From positions 42,469 through 106,468 of the forward strand of contig UBXV01000010.1 in the NCBI GenBank assembly GCA_900469625.1: a DNA stretch of 64,000 bases. The letters are read 5' to 3'. Source of the stretch: Hyphomicrobiales bacterium. Its GTDB lineage: Bacteria > Pseudomonadota > Alphaproteobacteria > Rhizobiales > Rhizobiaceae. A program made the translations under genes and the position numbers. The notes beneath the pieces were generated by a model, which saw nothing but the letters and a program-made list of their open reading frames with translations, had not been told where the DNA came from and ran no database searches. Below, one piece after another: positions 36,797 to 46,390 of the stretch (position 1 is its first letter; every line of letters starts with the position of its first letter).

Positions 36797-37794
36797 TGAA
36801 ACCGCTCGACAAGATCCTTCAAACCGCAAGACAAGCGCCGCGCCATATCGTGCTCGCCGAGGGCGAGGATGCCCGCGTGGTCGCAGCCGCCCTGCGTGCC
36901 AAGGCCGAGGGTCTTGGCGATATCACCCTCGTCGGACGGCACGATATCGTCGGCGACCGCCTGCGCGAGCAGGGTGGCAGCGACGGGGACGTCCGGATCG
37001 AGGATCCGGCAACGTCCGCGCTGACGGAACGGTTTGCCTGCGGATACCACCAGCTGCGCCGGAGCAAGGGCGTCGACCGACAGGCGGCCGAGACGGCAGT
37101 ACGAGAAGACCTGGTCTTTGCCGCCATGATGGTGCGCGAGGGCGAGGCCGACGGCACCATCGGTGGGGCGGTCGCGACCACGGCCGATACCGTGCGCACC
37201 GCGCTTCAGGTGATCGGCCGGGCGCCGGATGCCGGGCTCGTCTCCAGTTTCTTCCTGATGATGCTGTGCCAGCCTCATCACGCAAAGAAGGGCGCCTTCG
37301 TCTTTTCCGACTGCGGCCTCGTCGTCGACCCGGATGCCACAGGCCTTGCCGATATCGCAGCCATGTCGGCACGCTCCTACGAGGCACTGCTCGGGGACCG
37401 TGCCAAGGTCGCGATGCTCTCCTTCTCGACCAATGGCAGCGCTGCGCACGACCGCGTCTCCAAGGTGGTCGAGGCAACGAACATCGCCCGCGCCGCCCAC
37501 CCCGACCTGCTGATCGACGGGGAACTGCAATTCGACACCGCCTTCGTCGAAGCGGTCTCGTCGGCGAAAGCGCCCAATTCGGCGCTGCACGGGCAGGCCA
37601 ACGTCTTCGTCTTCCCCAATCTCGATGCCGCCAATATCGGCTACAAGATCGCCCAGCGCATCGGCGGCGCGACCGCCATTGGCCCTGTGCTGCAGGGCCT
37701 CGCCAAGCCCGCCAACGATCTTTCGCGTGGCTGCACGGCCGACGACGTCTTCCACATGATCGCCGTGACGGTGGTGCAGGCGGCGGCGCGGTAG
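36796..37794 (+). CDS. pta: Phosphate acetyltransferase
   Basis: 332 aa, PTA/PTB domain only, without the N-terminal DRTGG extension of the long enterobacterial form. It converts acetyl phosphate from Xsc into acetyl-CoA. Recognisable segments are ADGTIGGAVATTADTVRTALQVIG and GQANVFVFPNLDAANIGYKIAQR. The ATG overlaps the tauZ stop (TGATG), confirming a shared operon. A GTG three bases earlier is an alternative start. Confidence 0.94.
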   Translation: MKPLDKILQTARQAPRHIVLAEGEDARVVAAALRAKAEGLGDITLVGRHDIVGDRLREQGGSDGDVRIEDPATSALTERFACGYHQLRRSKGVDRQAAETAVREDLVFAAMMVREGEADGTIGGAVATTADTVRTALQVIGRAPDAGLVSSFFLMMLCQPHHAKKGAFVFSDCGLVVDPDATGLADIAAMSARSYEALLGDRAKVAMLSFSTNGSAAHDRVSKVVEATNIARAAHPDLLIDGELQFDTAFVEAVSSAKAPNSALHGQANVFVFPNLDAANIGYKIAQRIGGATAIGPVLQGLAKPANDLSRGCTADDVFHMIAVTVVQAAAR

Positions 37795-37959
37795 AGGCCG
37801 CCCTTGCGACGATCCAGCGAGACGCCATTACCGCTCGCAAACCGAAAACAACTTCAAATCACCCGCATGCAATGGTGCTGAAGAACTCGGCCTATAGTTC
37901 CGTCATCGCGTTTGAGGAGACGCGCAGATTGAACTGAACACGCATCTGGGAGGAGGCAC

Positions 37960-39447
37960 ATGGATGTTTCGCATCGAAACGACCGCAATGAACGCACAAT
38001 CGAGCGGCCGGAGGACAAGCGCCTCGGCGCCGGCGCAAACCTAGTCTACGGCCTCCAGCACGTGCTCACCATGTATGGCGGCATCGTCGCCGTCCCCCTG
38101 ATCATCGGCCAGGCCGCCGGACTGTCGCCGGCCGATATCGGCCTTTTGATCACCGCATCGCTGTTTGCCGGGGGCCTCGCGACCATTCTCCAGACCATCG
38201 GCATTCCGTTCTTCGGCTGCCAGTTGCCGCTGGTGCAGGGCGTCTCGTTTGCCGGCGTCGCCACCATGGTGGCGATCGTCACCAGCCGTGAAGGCGGCGG
38301 CCTGCCGGCGGTGATGGGCGCGGTCATGGTCGCCTCGCTCGTCGGCCTTGCGATCACGCCGATCTTCTCGCGCATCACCCGGTTCTTTCCGCCGCTCGTC
38401 ACCGGCATCGTCATCACCACGATCGGCCTGACGCTGATGCCGGTCGCCGCGCGCTGGGCCATGGGCGGCAATTCGACCGCGCCCGATTTCGGCAGCGTCA
38501 GCAATATCGGGCTGGCGGCAGTGACCCTGCTCACCGTCCTGCTTCTGAGCAAGGTCGGCAGCTCCAGCATTTCGCGGCTGTCGATCCTGCTTGCCATGGT
38601 CATCGGCACCCTGATCGCGCTCGCCTTCGGGATGACCGATTTTTCCAAGGTCGCAGATGGTCCGATCCTTGCCTTCCCCTCCCCCTTCCATTTTGGCGCG
38701 CCGGTGTTTACGGCGGCGGCGATCATCTCGATGTTCATCGTTCTCCTGGTGATCCTGGTCGAGACATCGGCCGATATTCTCGCCGTCGGCGAGATCATCG
38801 GCACCAAGGTCGACTCCAGACGGCTTGGTGACGGCCTGCGCGCCGACATGATATCGAGCCTGTTTGCCCCGATCTTCGGTTCGTTCACCCAGAGCGCCTT
38901 TGCCCAAAATGTCGGCCTTGTGGCAGTCACCGGCATCAAGAGCCGCTATGCGGTCGCGACCGGTGGCCTCATCCTGGTGACGCTCGGCATCCTGCCGGTG
39001 ATGGGCCGGGTGATTGCCGCCGTTCCGCCAGCCGTGCTCGGCGGCGCCGGGATCGTGCTCTTCGGCACGGTGGCGGCAAGCGGTATCCGCTCGCTCTCCA
39101 AGGTCGACTACCAGAACAACATGAACCTGGTCATCGTCGCCACCTCCATAGGCTTCGGCATGATCCCGATCGCGGCACCACATTTTTACGATCAGTTCCC
39201 GGCCTGGTTCGAGACCATCTTCCATTCCGGCATCAGCTCGTCGGCAATCATGGCGATCTCGCTCAATCTGCTCTTCAACCACTTCAAGGCCGGCAATTCC
39301 GACCAGCAGTCGGTGTTCGTGGCCGGCACGGAGCGCATCATCCGCTATCAGGACATTTCCGCCCTGCGCGACGGCGACCACTATCGCGACGGCAAGCTCT
39401 ACGACCGCGATGGCAACGAGGTTCCAGTCGCCGCGGCGCATCACTGA
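37960..39447 (+). CDS. NCS2-family purine/pyrimidine (xanthine/urate-type) permease
   Basis: 495 aa with about 12-14 membrane segments. The nucleobase-ascorbate-transporter signature QNVGLVAVTGIKSRYA is present, along with the substrate-site region LVETSADILAVGEI. The Q-N-x-G-x4-T motif and length place it with xanthine/uric acid permeases rather than the UraA uracil type, though substrates cannot be fixed by eye. GGGAGGAGG gives a strong ribosome site. A polar C-terminal tail (YRDGKLYDRDGNEVP) extends into the cytoplasm. No purine genes neighbour it. Confidence 0.88.
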   Translation: MDVSHRNDRNERTIERPEDKRLGAGANLVYGLQHVLTMYGGIVAVPLIIGQAAGLSPADIGLLITASLFAGGLATILQTIGIPFFGCQLPLVQGVSFAGVATMVAIVTSREGGGLPAVMGAVMVASLVGLAITPIFSRITRFFPPLVTGIVITTIGLTLMPVAARWAMGGNSTAPDFGSVSNIGLAAVTLLTVLLLSKVGSSSISRLSILLAMVIGTLIALAFGMTDFSKVADGPILAFPSPFHFGAPVFTAAAIISMFIVLLVILVETSADILAVGEIIGTKVDSRRLGDGLRADMISSLFAPIFGSFTQSAFAQNVGLVAVTGIKSRYAVATGGLILVTLGILPVMGRVIAAVPPAVLGGAGIVLFGTVAASGIRSLSKVDYQNNMNLVIVATSIGFGMIPIAAPHFYDQFPAWFETIFHSGISSSAIMAISLNLLFNHFKAGNSDQQSVFVAGTERIIRYQDISALRDGDHYRDGKLYDRDGNEVPVAAAHH

Positions 39448-39558
39448 GTGTTTGGCGATTATGCGGTAGGCATCACGGAAGGATTTCGGCTACGAAGCAC
39501 CGATTGATGAGGCAAATGCGCCGCGGGGACCTCTCCGCGGACCCTGCGGGAGACGGCG

Positions 39559-39945
39559 ATGGAAGGATTGTTTGTCATACTGGTCTGCCAACTGATCGGT
39601 GAGATCATTGTCAGAACACTCGACCTGAGCATGCCTGCTCCCGCGCTCGGCATCGTGCTTCTGGTGGCCTATCTCTGGTTTGCCGATAGGAGAGCGGGGT
39701 CAGAGGATGGCCCTGCCCACACCCGCGTCAGCGGCGCCGCCGACACCCTGCTCAAGAACCTCGGCGTGTTGTTCGTGCCGCTCGGCGTCGGGGTGATGCA
39801 GAACTACCGGCTGATCTACGACTATGCCGGCACCATCGTTGTCGCCGTCGTTGTATCGACCGTGGTCACGCTGATGGTCACGGTCGGGGCCTTCCTGCTC
39901 GCCAGCCGATTGATCGGCGCGAAGGGAGCCGGCAATGGACACTAG
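39559..39945 (+). CDS. lrgA: LrgA/CidA-family holin-like membrane protein
   Basis: 128 aa with four hydrophobic segments. The segments FVILVCQLIGEIIVRTLDLSMPAPALGIVLL and LGVLFVPLGVGVMQNYRLI are family hallmarks. LrgA-type proteins associate with LrgB in the membrane and are linked to murein hydrolase control or to small-metabolite transport. GGGAGACGG precedes the ATG. It overlaps lrgB by 11 bp. Confidence 0.9.
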   Translation: MEGLFVILVCQLIGEIIVRTLDLSMPAPALGIVLLVAYLWFADRRAGSEDGPAHTRVSGAADTLLKNLGVLFVPLGVGVMQNYRLIYDYAGTIVVAVVVSTVVTLMVTVGAFLLASRLIGAKGAGNGH

Positions 39946-40660
39946 CGGCCGCGTCTTCGAACTCTGGGTCTATCTCTCGACCAGCCCGCTTCTGTGGCTG
40001 ACGGTGACGATCGGCGCCTTCATCGCCGCGCAGCGGCTGGCCGCGCTCAGCGGTTTCAACCCAATCGTCAATCCCGTGCTGATCGCCGTCGCACTCGTCG
40101 TTCTGATCCTCACGGTCACCGGCACATCCTATTCGACCTATTTCGACGGGGCGCAGTTCGTGCATTTCGCGCTCGGGCCCGCGACGGTGGCGCTCGCCGT
40201 TCCGCTTTACCGCAACCGGCTGCTGATCCGGCAAAATTTCGTGCCGGTCCTTGTCGCGCTCTTCGCCGGCAGCCTGACGGCGATCGTCTGTGCCACCAGC
40301 ATTGCCCTGCTGCTCGGCGCACCCGACAGCGTTGCGATATCCTTGGCACCGAAGTCGGCCACCGCCGGCATCGCCGTCGGCATTTCGCAGCAGCTCGGCG
40401 GCGACCCGGCGCTGACGGCGCTTCTGGTCATCTTCACGGGGGTGCTTGGCGCAATCATCGTGACGCCGTTGATGAACCTGCTGCGGATCAAGAATTATGC
40501 GGCACGCGGGTTTGCAGCCGGCCTGACCTCACACGGGATTGGCACGGCGCGGGCTTTCCAGGTCAACGAGATCGCCGGCACGTTTTCCGGCCTCGCCATG
40601 GCGCTCAATGGCATTCTGACCTCGGCCGTCGCCGCGATCGTGCTTGGGCTTTTGCTCTGA
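39935..40660 (+). CDS. lrgB: LrgB/CidB-family membrane protein
   Basis: 241 aa with about seven hydrophobic segments. LGPATVALAVPLYRN, PKSATAGIAVGISQQLGG and GFAAGLTSHGIGTARAFQVNEIAGTFSGLAMALNG are the conserved LrgB regions. It overlaps lrgA and is surely co-transcribed with it. Plant and bacterial relatives move glycolate or pyruvate, so a metabolite role is as likely as an autolysis role. It is convergent with the kinase gene, 82 bp away. Confidence 0.92.
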   Translation: MDTSGRVFELWVYLSTSPLLWLTVTIGAFIAAQRLAALSGFNPIVNPVLIAVALVVLILTVTGTSYSTYFDGAQFVHFALGPATVALAVPLYRNRLLIRQNFVPVLVALFAGSLTAIVCATSIALLLGAPDSVAISLAPKSATAGIAVGISQQLGGDPALTALLVIFTGVLGAIIVTPLMNLLRIKNYAARGFAAGLTSHGIGTARAFQVNEIAGTFSGLAMALNGILTSAVAAIVLGLLL

Positions 40661-40742
40661 ACGGGAACCCGGGCAAACGACGGGAACCAGGAGGCGCTCG
40701 CCGAAGCGAGCCATGTCGTCGCTGACGTTGGAGAGGCAGGCG

Positions 40743-41582
40743 TTACCCGCCTCGCAACGCTTCGAGCCCCGCATCGAGGGCGCCGTCATCGCCGTGGTCC
40801 AGGCCGAAGAGCACGTCGAGCAGCGGAAATGTGCTTCGGTAGAAGCCGATCCGGTCCCGCATGGCATCGATCCCCGGATAGGATCGGCGCATCAGCGTAA
40901 GGAAATCGTCGCCGAGCCCGGCGGAAAGGCTGGCGAGATCATAGGCCGGGTCGCCGATCGCGCATCCGGCAAAGTCGATGACGCCCGAGACGCGCCCGTC
41001 GTCGACGAGGATGTTTCCGGTGCCGAAGTCACCATGGATGACCGTTCTCGGCAAAGGCTTGCCGCTGTCGACGAGAAAGCGCTCGAACCGGTGGCGGACC
41101 GCTGTGGCGATCTTGGCCGGCAACAACGGCAACACCCTGGCGTCGACATCGGTGAAGAGGTCGCGCCATTCGGCGAGCGGGTCATCCGCTTCGTCCGGCA
41201 CACCGACAGTATCAAGGGGCAGCGCGTGCAGCATATTGAGAAAGCCAGCGAGCGTGTCGGCCAGCCGTTGGCGCTCCGCAACACTTAAACCGTCGAGACC
41301 GAGCAAAGGTGCGCCGGGCAACTTCGCGTGCACGGCGACAATTCCGGAGGCAAGCGTGATGACGTCTACGCTTGGAATGGCAAGCGGCAGCCGGCCGGCA
41401 AGCGCCGCGAGCACCTTCGCCTCCCGCTCGATATCCCGACCGGCTTGATCGTGCCGGGGCAACCGGACGATCAGTTCGCCGGTATCGAGCACGAGACTGT
41501 TCTGTCCGGTGTCGATCACCACGGCTGACAGGACGTCCGGACGCCCGAGAACGGCAGCTATTTCACTGAGGCTCGCAGGCAT
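40743..41582 (-). CDS. Aminoglycoside phosphotransferase (APH)-family kinase
   Basis: 279 aa. The Brenner motif VIHGDFGTGNILVDDG and the metal-binding VIDFAGCAIGDPAYDLA are intact, so an active small-molecule kinase is expected. The start is set at 41582 (MPASLSEI); a longer frame to 41636 is possible. It is monocistronic and its neighbours give no hint of substrate. Many chromosomal APH-fold proteins phosphorylate sugars, choline or homoserine, so resistance should not be assumed. Confidence 0.85.
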   Translation of the reverse strand: MPASLSEIAAVLGRPDVLSAVVIDTGQNSLVLDTGELIVRLPRHDQAGRDIEREAKVLAALAGRLPLAIPSVDVITLASGIVAVHAKLPGAPLLGLDGLSVAERQRLADTLAGFLNMLHALPLDTVGVPDEADDPLAEWRDLFTDVDARVLPLLPAKIATAVRHRFERFLVDSGKPLPRTVIHGDFGTGNILVDDGRVSGVIDFAGCAIGDPAYDLASLSAGLGDDFLTLMRRSYPGIDAMRDRIGFYRSTFPLLDVLFGLDHGDDGALDAGLEALRGG

Positions 41583-41755
41583 CGCCCAACTCTTCTTCCG
41601 ACACACCGGCAACGACCGCTCTTTTGAATGGGCCATTGCGTCATGCCGCTTACCAGAAATGCCGGCTGTCGCCAAAGCTGCAATTCAGCCTGGCATTGCC
41701 GTGCCGAAGGCAAGCTCCGGCACGGCCGCTGTCAGATCAGGAGGTCGGCGAAAAA

Positions 41756-44446
41756 TCAGAACTCGGCCTTCAGAGACGCATAAAAGGTCCGCCCGGGGCC
41801 GGGCTGCTGAACCAGGCTCAAGGGGTCGACATAATAGGCGTCGGTGAGGTTTTCGATCCGGAAGCTGGCGGTCAGCCCGTCGTTGATCTTGTATTCGGCG
41901 AATGCATCCACCAGCGTAAAGGGCTTCCAGTTGATCTGAGAGATGAACTGCGAAGCGCCCTGCGCCGTCACGTCGCCATGACCGATGGCGCGCGAGCCCG
42001 TGCGCGACACCCGGCCGCCAACGGTCAGCGCGTCGTCGAGGAAGGTCTGCGACAGGGTCAGCGCCAGCGTGTATTCCGGCGGGACCTGGTTGGTGGCGTA
42101 ATCGGCATAGAGCGACTTGTTCCCGCATGTGGCCGCCGTGCGGCAAAACTCGACATCGGTGTAATAGTTGGCCGCGAGTTCGGCGGTGAAGCCGCCGCGC
42201 TCGTAGCGCCCAGAGAGTTCGATGCCCTGGAAGTGCGCGCCGGCGATGTTGTGGATCCGCATGCCCGAGATGCCCCGGGGGTCGGTGTGCCATTCGCGCG
42301 CGATGTAGTTGTCGACGTTCCAGTCGAAGAACCCGAGTTTCATCATAGCCTGATCGTCGGCGGCAATGAGGCCGTCGCGGCGCAGGTTCGTACCCACCTC
42401 CCAGTTGCTGGAGCGCTCTGGCACGATATCGGAATTGATATTCATGGTGAAGGCGGAGACCGCCTCCATGATGCTGGGCGAGCGCAGGGCGTTGGAATAG
42501 TTCACATAGAACTGCGTACCATCGAACGGTTCAATCGTGACGCCGAGCGAAGGGCTGAAGCCGCCGTCGCTGAGCGAGGTGTCGTAGACGTAGTCCTGCC
42601 TGGGTTGTTCGGGCGCATTGCGGTCCTTCGACCAGTAATGCTGGTAGCGCAAGCCACCATTGACCGTCAGCCAATCGGTCGGCTTGAAGGCGGCCTTGGC
42701 GAAGGCTGCCGCCTCCTGTCTCGTGCCATCGCGTAGATCGAGCCAGCTTTCGAGCACGGGCGTGAAGGCGCTCGGCCGGGTGTCCTCGCTCTGGAACGAC
42801 AGGCCATAGGTCAGGTCGAGCCCGCCGTAGTCCGTCGTCAGCGCCGAGGTATTGGCAACGTCCGCGCCCCACATGATCGTATCCGAGCCGGTGCGGAAGT
42901 TCGCCGGCAGGCCGAAATCCTCAGGTCGGGGGAACGGCAGACCGGTCCGCCTGGGATTGCGAAGTTCGAGGCGCGTCGCCCAGAGATTGGCCTTCAGGTC
43001 GATCAGGTCGCTGTCATCGGGCTTCCAGCCATAACGCAGTGTACCGGCGTCGACCTTCGTTCCGACCGTCTGCGGCTGCTGCATGGCCTGGCTGCGGTCC
43101 GACGTCAGGCGCGAGGCGAGCAGGTCTCCCGCTTCGCTGCGAAAACCGTTGTAGCCGAACTGCAGGCTATGGCCGTCCTCGAAACGCACCGTGCCCTTGG
43201 CGAGAACGGATTTGGTCTGCAGCTGGGTATTGAGCACCTCCTCGCCGGCACGATAGTTGGCGATGCCGCTATTGTCGATGTAGTCCTTCCAGATCAGCCC
43301 CGGGGGGCATACGCCGCTCTGGTAGCAATAGGGTTGCGGCCCCAGGCTGACGGGCTTGGCCGCGGGGCCATCGCTGCCGGCGTGATAATTGCCCTGGCGG
43401 CGATAGGCGTAGCCGGCGATGAAGTCGACATTTTCTTCCTGCATCGCGCCGACGATGCTACCCGAACCACTGGTCGGATCGAAGAAGGACGGACGGTCCA
43501 TGCCGTCGCTCCTGGATGTCGCGACCGGCGGCGCCCAGGTACCACCCGGCCATTCGTAACCGGCGGTGGTGCCGCCCGGCGGCGGGCTCGAGGTATTGGT
43601 ACCGAAGCCGCCCTTGACGCGCAGGCCAAACGTGCGCCCCTCCTTGACGATGTCGCCGGCATTGAGCGTGCGCATCGCCACCGAGCCGGCGATGCCGTTC
43701 GATGCGGCATCGGAGCCCTTGGTGATGTCGACGCCACCGAGAAAATCGGGATCGACGAAGGTGCGGTTGGAGATGCCCTGGTAGCCCTGATAGACGGTTG
43801 CCGCGTTGGTTGCCCCATCGACGGTGACGGCGACGCGACCCATGCCCTGCATGCCGCGGATGTTGACGTCGATGGCCCCGGCGCCGTTGCGCGCTTCACC
43901 GGACATGACGCCGGGGGTGCCGCGGAAGATGTCGGCCGGGCTCGAGCCGCGGAAGCGATCGATATTCTCCTCGGAGATGAAGGCGGTCGGCGCGGCCGTT
44001 TCATAGGGCGCATCCACCGGATTGACGCCGGTACCGCGAACGCTGATCGCCTCGAGCATCGTTCCGCCGTCACCCGGGCTCACCGCATGCGCGCCGGAGA
44101 CACGCTCTGAAATCGTGACGGTGCCACCATTCAGACTATAGGAAAGACCCGTTCCCGAAAGGAGCTGGGACAGCGCCTGCGACGACGAGATCGACCCACT
44201 TACCGCGGGCGCGGATTTGCCCGTCGTCAGCGAGGCCGAATAGGCGAGCGTCAGGCCGGACTGGCGTGCAAACGCCGTCAGCGCCGAGGTCAGGGATTGT
44301 GCCGGGATGTTGAAGGCGACGATGCCGGATCGGGCAGACTGTGCCTGCTGCGCCATGACGGGCGCCGCCGCCGAAATTGGACCTGCTGCCGTGGCTGCGA
44401 CCACGAGCGCGTTGAAAAGATTGCTTCGCCCGAATTGACTGGACAT
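41756..44446 (-). CDS. TonB-dependent receptor with STN signalling domain (FecA/HasR-type)
   Basis: 896 aa. A signal peptide (to about AQQAQ) is followed by an STN domain (about 45-105: FNIPAQSLTSALTAFARQSGLTLAYS), which contacts a FecR-type protein. Then come a TonB-box-like LEAISVRG, a plug with GVNIRGMQGMGRVAVTVDGATN, and a barrel ending in ASLKAEF. The RGMQGMGR plug and large size resemble heme/hemoglobin receptors such as HasR. It lies directly after fecI-fecR-like genes, so it both imports and signals. Ferric citrate or siderophore remain possible ligands. Confidence 0.92.
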   Translation of the reverse strand: MSSQFGRSNLFNALVVAATAAGPISAAAPVMAQQAQSARSGIVAFNIPAQSLTSALTAFARQSGLTLAYSASLTTGKSAPAVSGSISSSQALSQLLSGTGLSYSLNGGTVTISERVSGAHAVSPGDGGTMLEAISVRGTGVNPVDAPYETAAPTAFISEENIDRFRGSSPADIFRGTPGVMSGEARNGAGAIDVNIRGMQGMGRVAVTVDGATNAATVYQGYQGISNRTFVDPDFLGGVDITKGSDAASNGIAGSVAMRTLNAGDIVKEGRTFGLRVKGGFGTNTSSPPPGGTTAGYEWPGGTWAPPVATSRSDGMDRPSFFDPTSGSGSIVGAMQEENVDFIAGYAYRRQGNYHAGSDGPAAKPVSLGPQPYCYQSGVCPPGLIWKDYIDNSGIANYRAGEEVLNTQLQTKSVLAKGTVRFEDGHSLQFGYNGFRSEAGDLLASRLTSDRSQAMQQPQTVGTKVDAGTLRYGWKPDDSDLIDLKANLWATRLELRNPRRTGLPFPRPEDFGLPANFRTGSDTIMWGADVANTSALTTDYGGLDLTYGLSFQSEDTRPSAFTPVLESWLDLRDGTRQEAAAFAKAAFKPTDWLTVNGGLRYQHYWSKDRNAPEQPRQDYVYDTSLSDGGFSPSLGVTIEPFDGTQFYVNYSNALRSPSIMEAVSAFTMNINSDIVPERSSNWEVGTNLRRDGLIAADDQAMMKLGFFDWNVDNYIAREWHTDPRGISGMRIHNIAGAHFQGIELSGRYERGGFTAELAANYYTDVEFCRTAATCGNKSLYADYATNQVPPEYTLALTLSQTFLDDALTVGGRVSRTGSRAIGHGDVTAQGASQFISQINWKPFTLVDAFAEYKINDGLTASFRIENLTDAYYVDPLSLVQQPGPGRTFYASLKAEF

Positions 44447-44576
44447 CTGACCCCTATTCCCATGCCTAGAACGAGGGATCACCAATCCTGGCGAGGCAGG
44501 ATACGTCCCTCATTAGCCGAGACGAGAGGCAGTGCGAAAATCCGCAACGGCGAGCGAAAGAAAATCAACAATTCGG

Positions 44577-45560
44577 CTAGACCGCTGAGATCAGGGTCAC
44601 GAACCGCGTCATCCTGATAACGCGGATCTGCAGTCCGGCCGCGAGAGCCGCGAGTGAGGCATCCGGCGTGCGCAGATCCAGGACCGCACTGACCAGCCTG
44701 GATTTCAGGCTGTCGTGACTGAAGACGATCCAGCCCTGATGATAGCGGCCGAGCGCCGCAACGACGTCGCCGAGCCGCCGGTTTTCCGCGACATACATCC
44801 CCGTTTGCCAGGCAAGTGCGGCTGCCGGATCTTCGGCGATGGGCGTGCCGATGATCCCATCCGCATCGATCGACACCCGCTCCCCTTGCGAAAGCGTGAG
44901 ATCCGCCGACACACCGCTCATGGATCGCACACGCACGGAATGGCTGGTGACGGCGACCGCAAGCGAGCCGTCGGCCACATTGGCGTCGATGTCGAATGCC
45001 GTTCCGAGTGCGGTTACATCGGTATCGCCGACCGAGACGGTGAAGGGCCGGGCTTCGGCCGCCACATCGAAAAACGCCTGGCCTTCCTTCAGGAGCACGC
45101 GGCGGATCTGCCCGTCGAAACGGATATTCATCGCCGAACGCGCATTGAGCATGACGCGCGACCCGTCGGGCAGGCCGATCGTGCGCGTCTCGGCCGTCGC
45201 CGTCGCGTAATCGGAGCCGAGCGTGCGCAGAAACGGCCGCGCGGCGGCAAAGCCGCCTCCGACAACGCCGAGGCCCGCGACCCCCGCCAGAAACCGGCGG
45301 CGGGAGAGACCTTCCCTGTTTCTGCCGGGATAAACGAGGCCGGTCCGGCCGTCCTGGCGCAGGTGTCCTGCATCGCTCCAGAGCGCTTCGGCTTCGGCCG
45401 CCGCCGCTTCGTGCTCGGCGCTTTGCGCGCGCCATTGTCCGTACTCCTGCCGATCGTGGCTGGAGGCGTCGCCCGAATGGAGCCGGACGATCCAGACCAA
45501 CGCCTCGTCGGATATTTGCGCATTCGGACAGTGCGGCGGTGGTGATGCTGGCTGCTTCAA
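44577..45560 (-). CDS. fecR: FecR-family anti-sigma/transmembrane signal transducer
   Basis: 327 aa. An N-terminal cytosolic part (ALVWIVRLHSGDASSHDRQEYGQWRAQS) binds the sigma factor. A single membrane segment follows the twin-arginine-like SRRRFLAG at 86-93, and a periplasmic FecR domain (LPDGSRVMLNARSAMNIRF, GQAFFDVAAEARPFTVSVGDTDVTALGTAFDI) follows. A C-terminal STN-like domain meets the receptor. The start is TTG at 45560 after TTGAGG; no other in-frame start precedes the conserved part. Confidence 0.9.
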   Translation of the reverse strand: MKQPASPPPHCPNAQISDEALVWIVRLHSGDASSHDRQEYGQWRAQSAEHEAAAAEAEALWSDAGHLRQDGRTGLVYPGRNREGLSRRRFLAGVAGLGVVGGGFAAARPFLRTLGSDYATATAETRTIGLPDGSRVMLNARSAMNIRFDGQIRRVLLKEGQAFFDVAAEARPFTVSVGDTDVTALGTAFDIDANVADGSLAVAVTSHSVRVRSMSGVSADLTLSQGERVSIDADGIIGTPIAEDPAAALAWQTGMYVAENRRLGDVVAALGRYHQGWIVFSHDSLKSRLVSAVLDLRTPDASLAALAAGLQIRVIRMTRFVTLISAV

Positions 45561-45648
45561 ACGAACCTCAAGCTTTGCGGCGATCGTGCCGCTCTATTCC
45601 CATAGACGCTGCGCTGCCCGGAAAACCTCAAAGGGAAGCTGCGAAAAT

Positions 45649-46164
45649 TCAGAGGTAATCGATCTCGCGCCGCACATCGCGGCAATGCGAGAAGGCGCGC
45701 AAGATATGCTTCTCGACCATGCTCACGGAAATCCCGAGCTTTTCGGCGATCTCCCTGTGGGAATGACCTTCGACCTTGTTCATGATGAAGGCCGTGCGGC
45801 AGGCGTGCGGCAGCTCGTTCATCAGCACGGAAAGCGTGGCGACCTTGTCACGGAACTCCAGCCTGAGCGCGAACTCGTCGGATGCCGAAAGGCTGTCGGC
45901 CTGATCGAGCTCGACGCGACGGGACCACTCCCGCTCCACCTTGATGCGGAAATCGATCGCCGCATTGCGTGCCGCCTTGAACAAATAGGACCTGGGATGG
46001 TCGACACTTCGGCTGTCCACCCTGACCATGCGCAGATAGGCGTTCTGGACGACTTCCTCGCCATCGTCGCGATTGCCGATCAGCCGGGCCGCGTAGCGCA
46101 CCACCTCTTTGTGATGACGCCTGAACAATGCGCCCAGCCAGTGATTGAGGGAGTTTGCCACCAT
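45649..46164 (-). CDS. fecI: FecI-type ECF sigma factor
   Basis: 171 aa. Region 2 (LFRRHHKEVVRYAARLIGNRDDGEEVVQNAYLRM) and region 4 (LPHACRTAFIMNKVEGHSHREIAEKLGISVSMVEKHILRAFSHC) are complete. Together with the FecR-like protein encoded 88 bp downstream and the STN receptor, it makes a surface-signalling system that induces the receptor when the ligand is outside the cell. The promoter region holds an AT-rich dyad. Confidence 0.93.
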   Translation of the reverse strand: MVANSLNHWLGALFRRHHKEVVRYAARLIGNRDDGEEVVQNAYLRMVRVDSRSVDHPRSYLFKAARNAAIDFRIKVEREWSRRVELDQADSLSASDEFALRLEFRDKVATLSVLMNELPHACRTAFIMNKVEGHSHREIAEKLGISVSMVEKHILRAFSHCRDVRREIDYL

Positions 46165-46264
46165 GCGCCCTCGTCAGAGATCAGCAATGCGGTGGCGATA
46201 GCCATGCGTCTTCAGAGGCATAATTCTTAACTTCGTGGAACGCGGAGAGGTCGGCCGATGCCGT

Positions 46265-46301
46265 GCGATAATACTTGTCTTTTATAATCAAGTTTTATCG
46301 C
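46265..46301 (+). promoter_or_regulatory. Dyad symmetry upstream of fecI
   Basis: GCGATAATACTTG (46265-46277) and CAAGTTTTATCGC (46289-46301) are inverted with one mismatch, around an 11-base AT-rich spacer containing TATAAT. It lies about 100 bases upstream of fecI and 90 bases after the stop of the dioxygenase gene. It may be an iron-regulator site or a weak terminator; no standard Fur or IRO box is obvious. Confidence 0.4.
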
Positions 46302-46390
46302 GCGGCAAGCGCATTTTGGCGAAAACGACCTCGCTCTCGACCAAGACACCAGCGGCGATGCCCGTTGCGCCCACGGCGTGCCGATGTCCG

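Noticed and set aside
40743-41582. Antibiotic resistance gene
   Set aside because: The APH fold is active-looking, but chromosomal family members mostly act on metabolites and the context shows no resistance or mobile genes.
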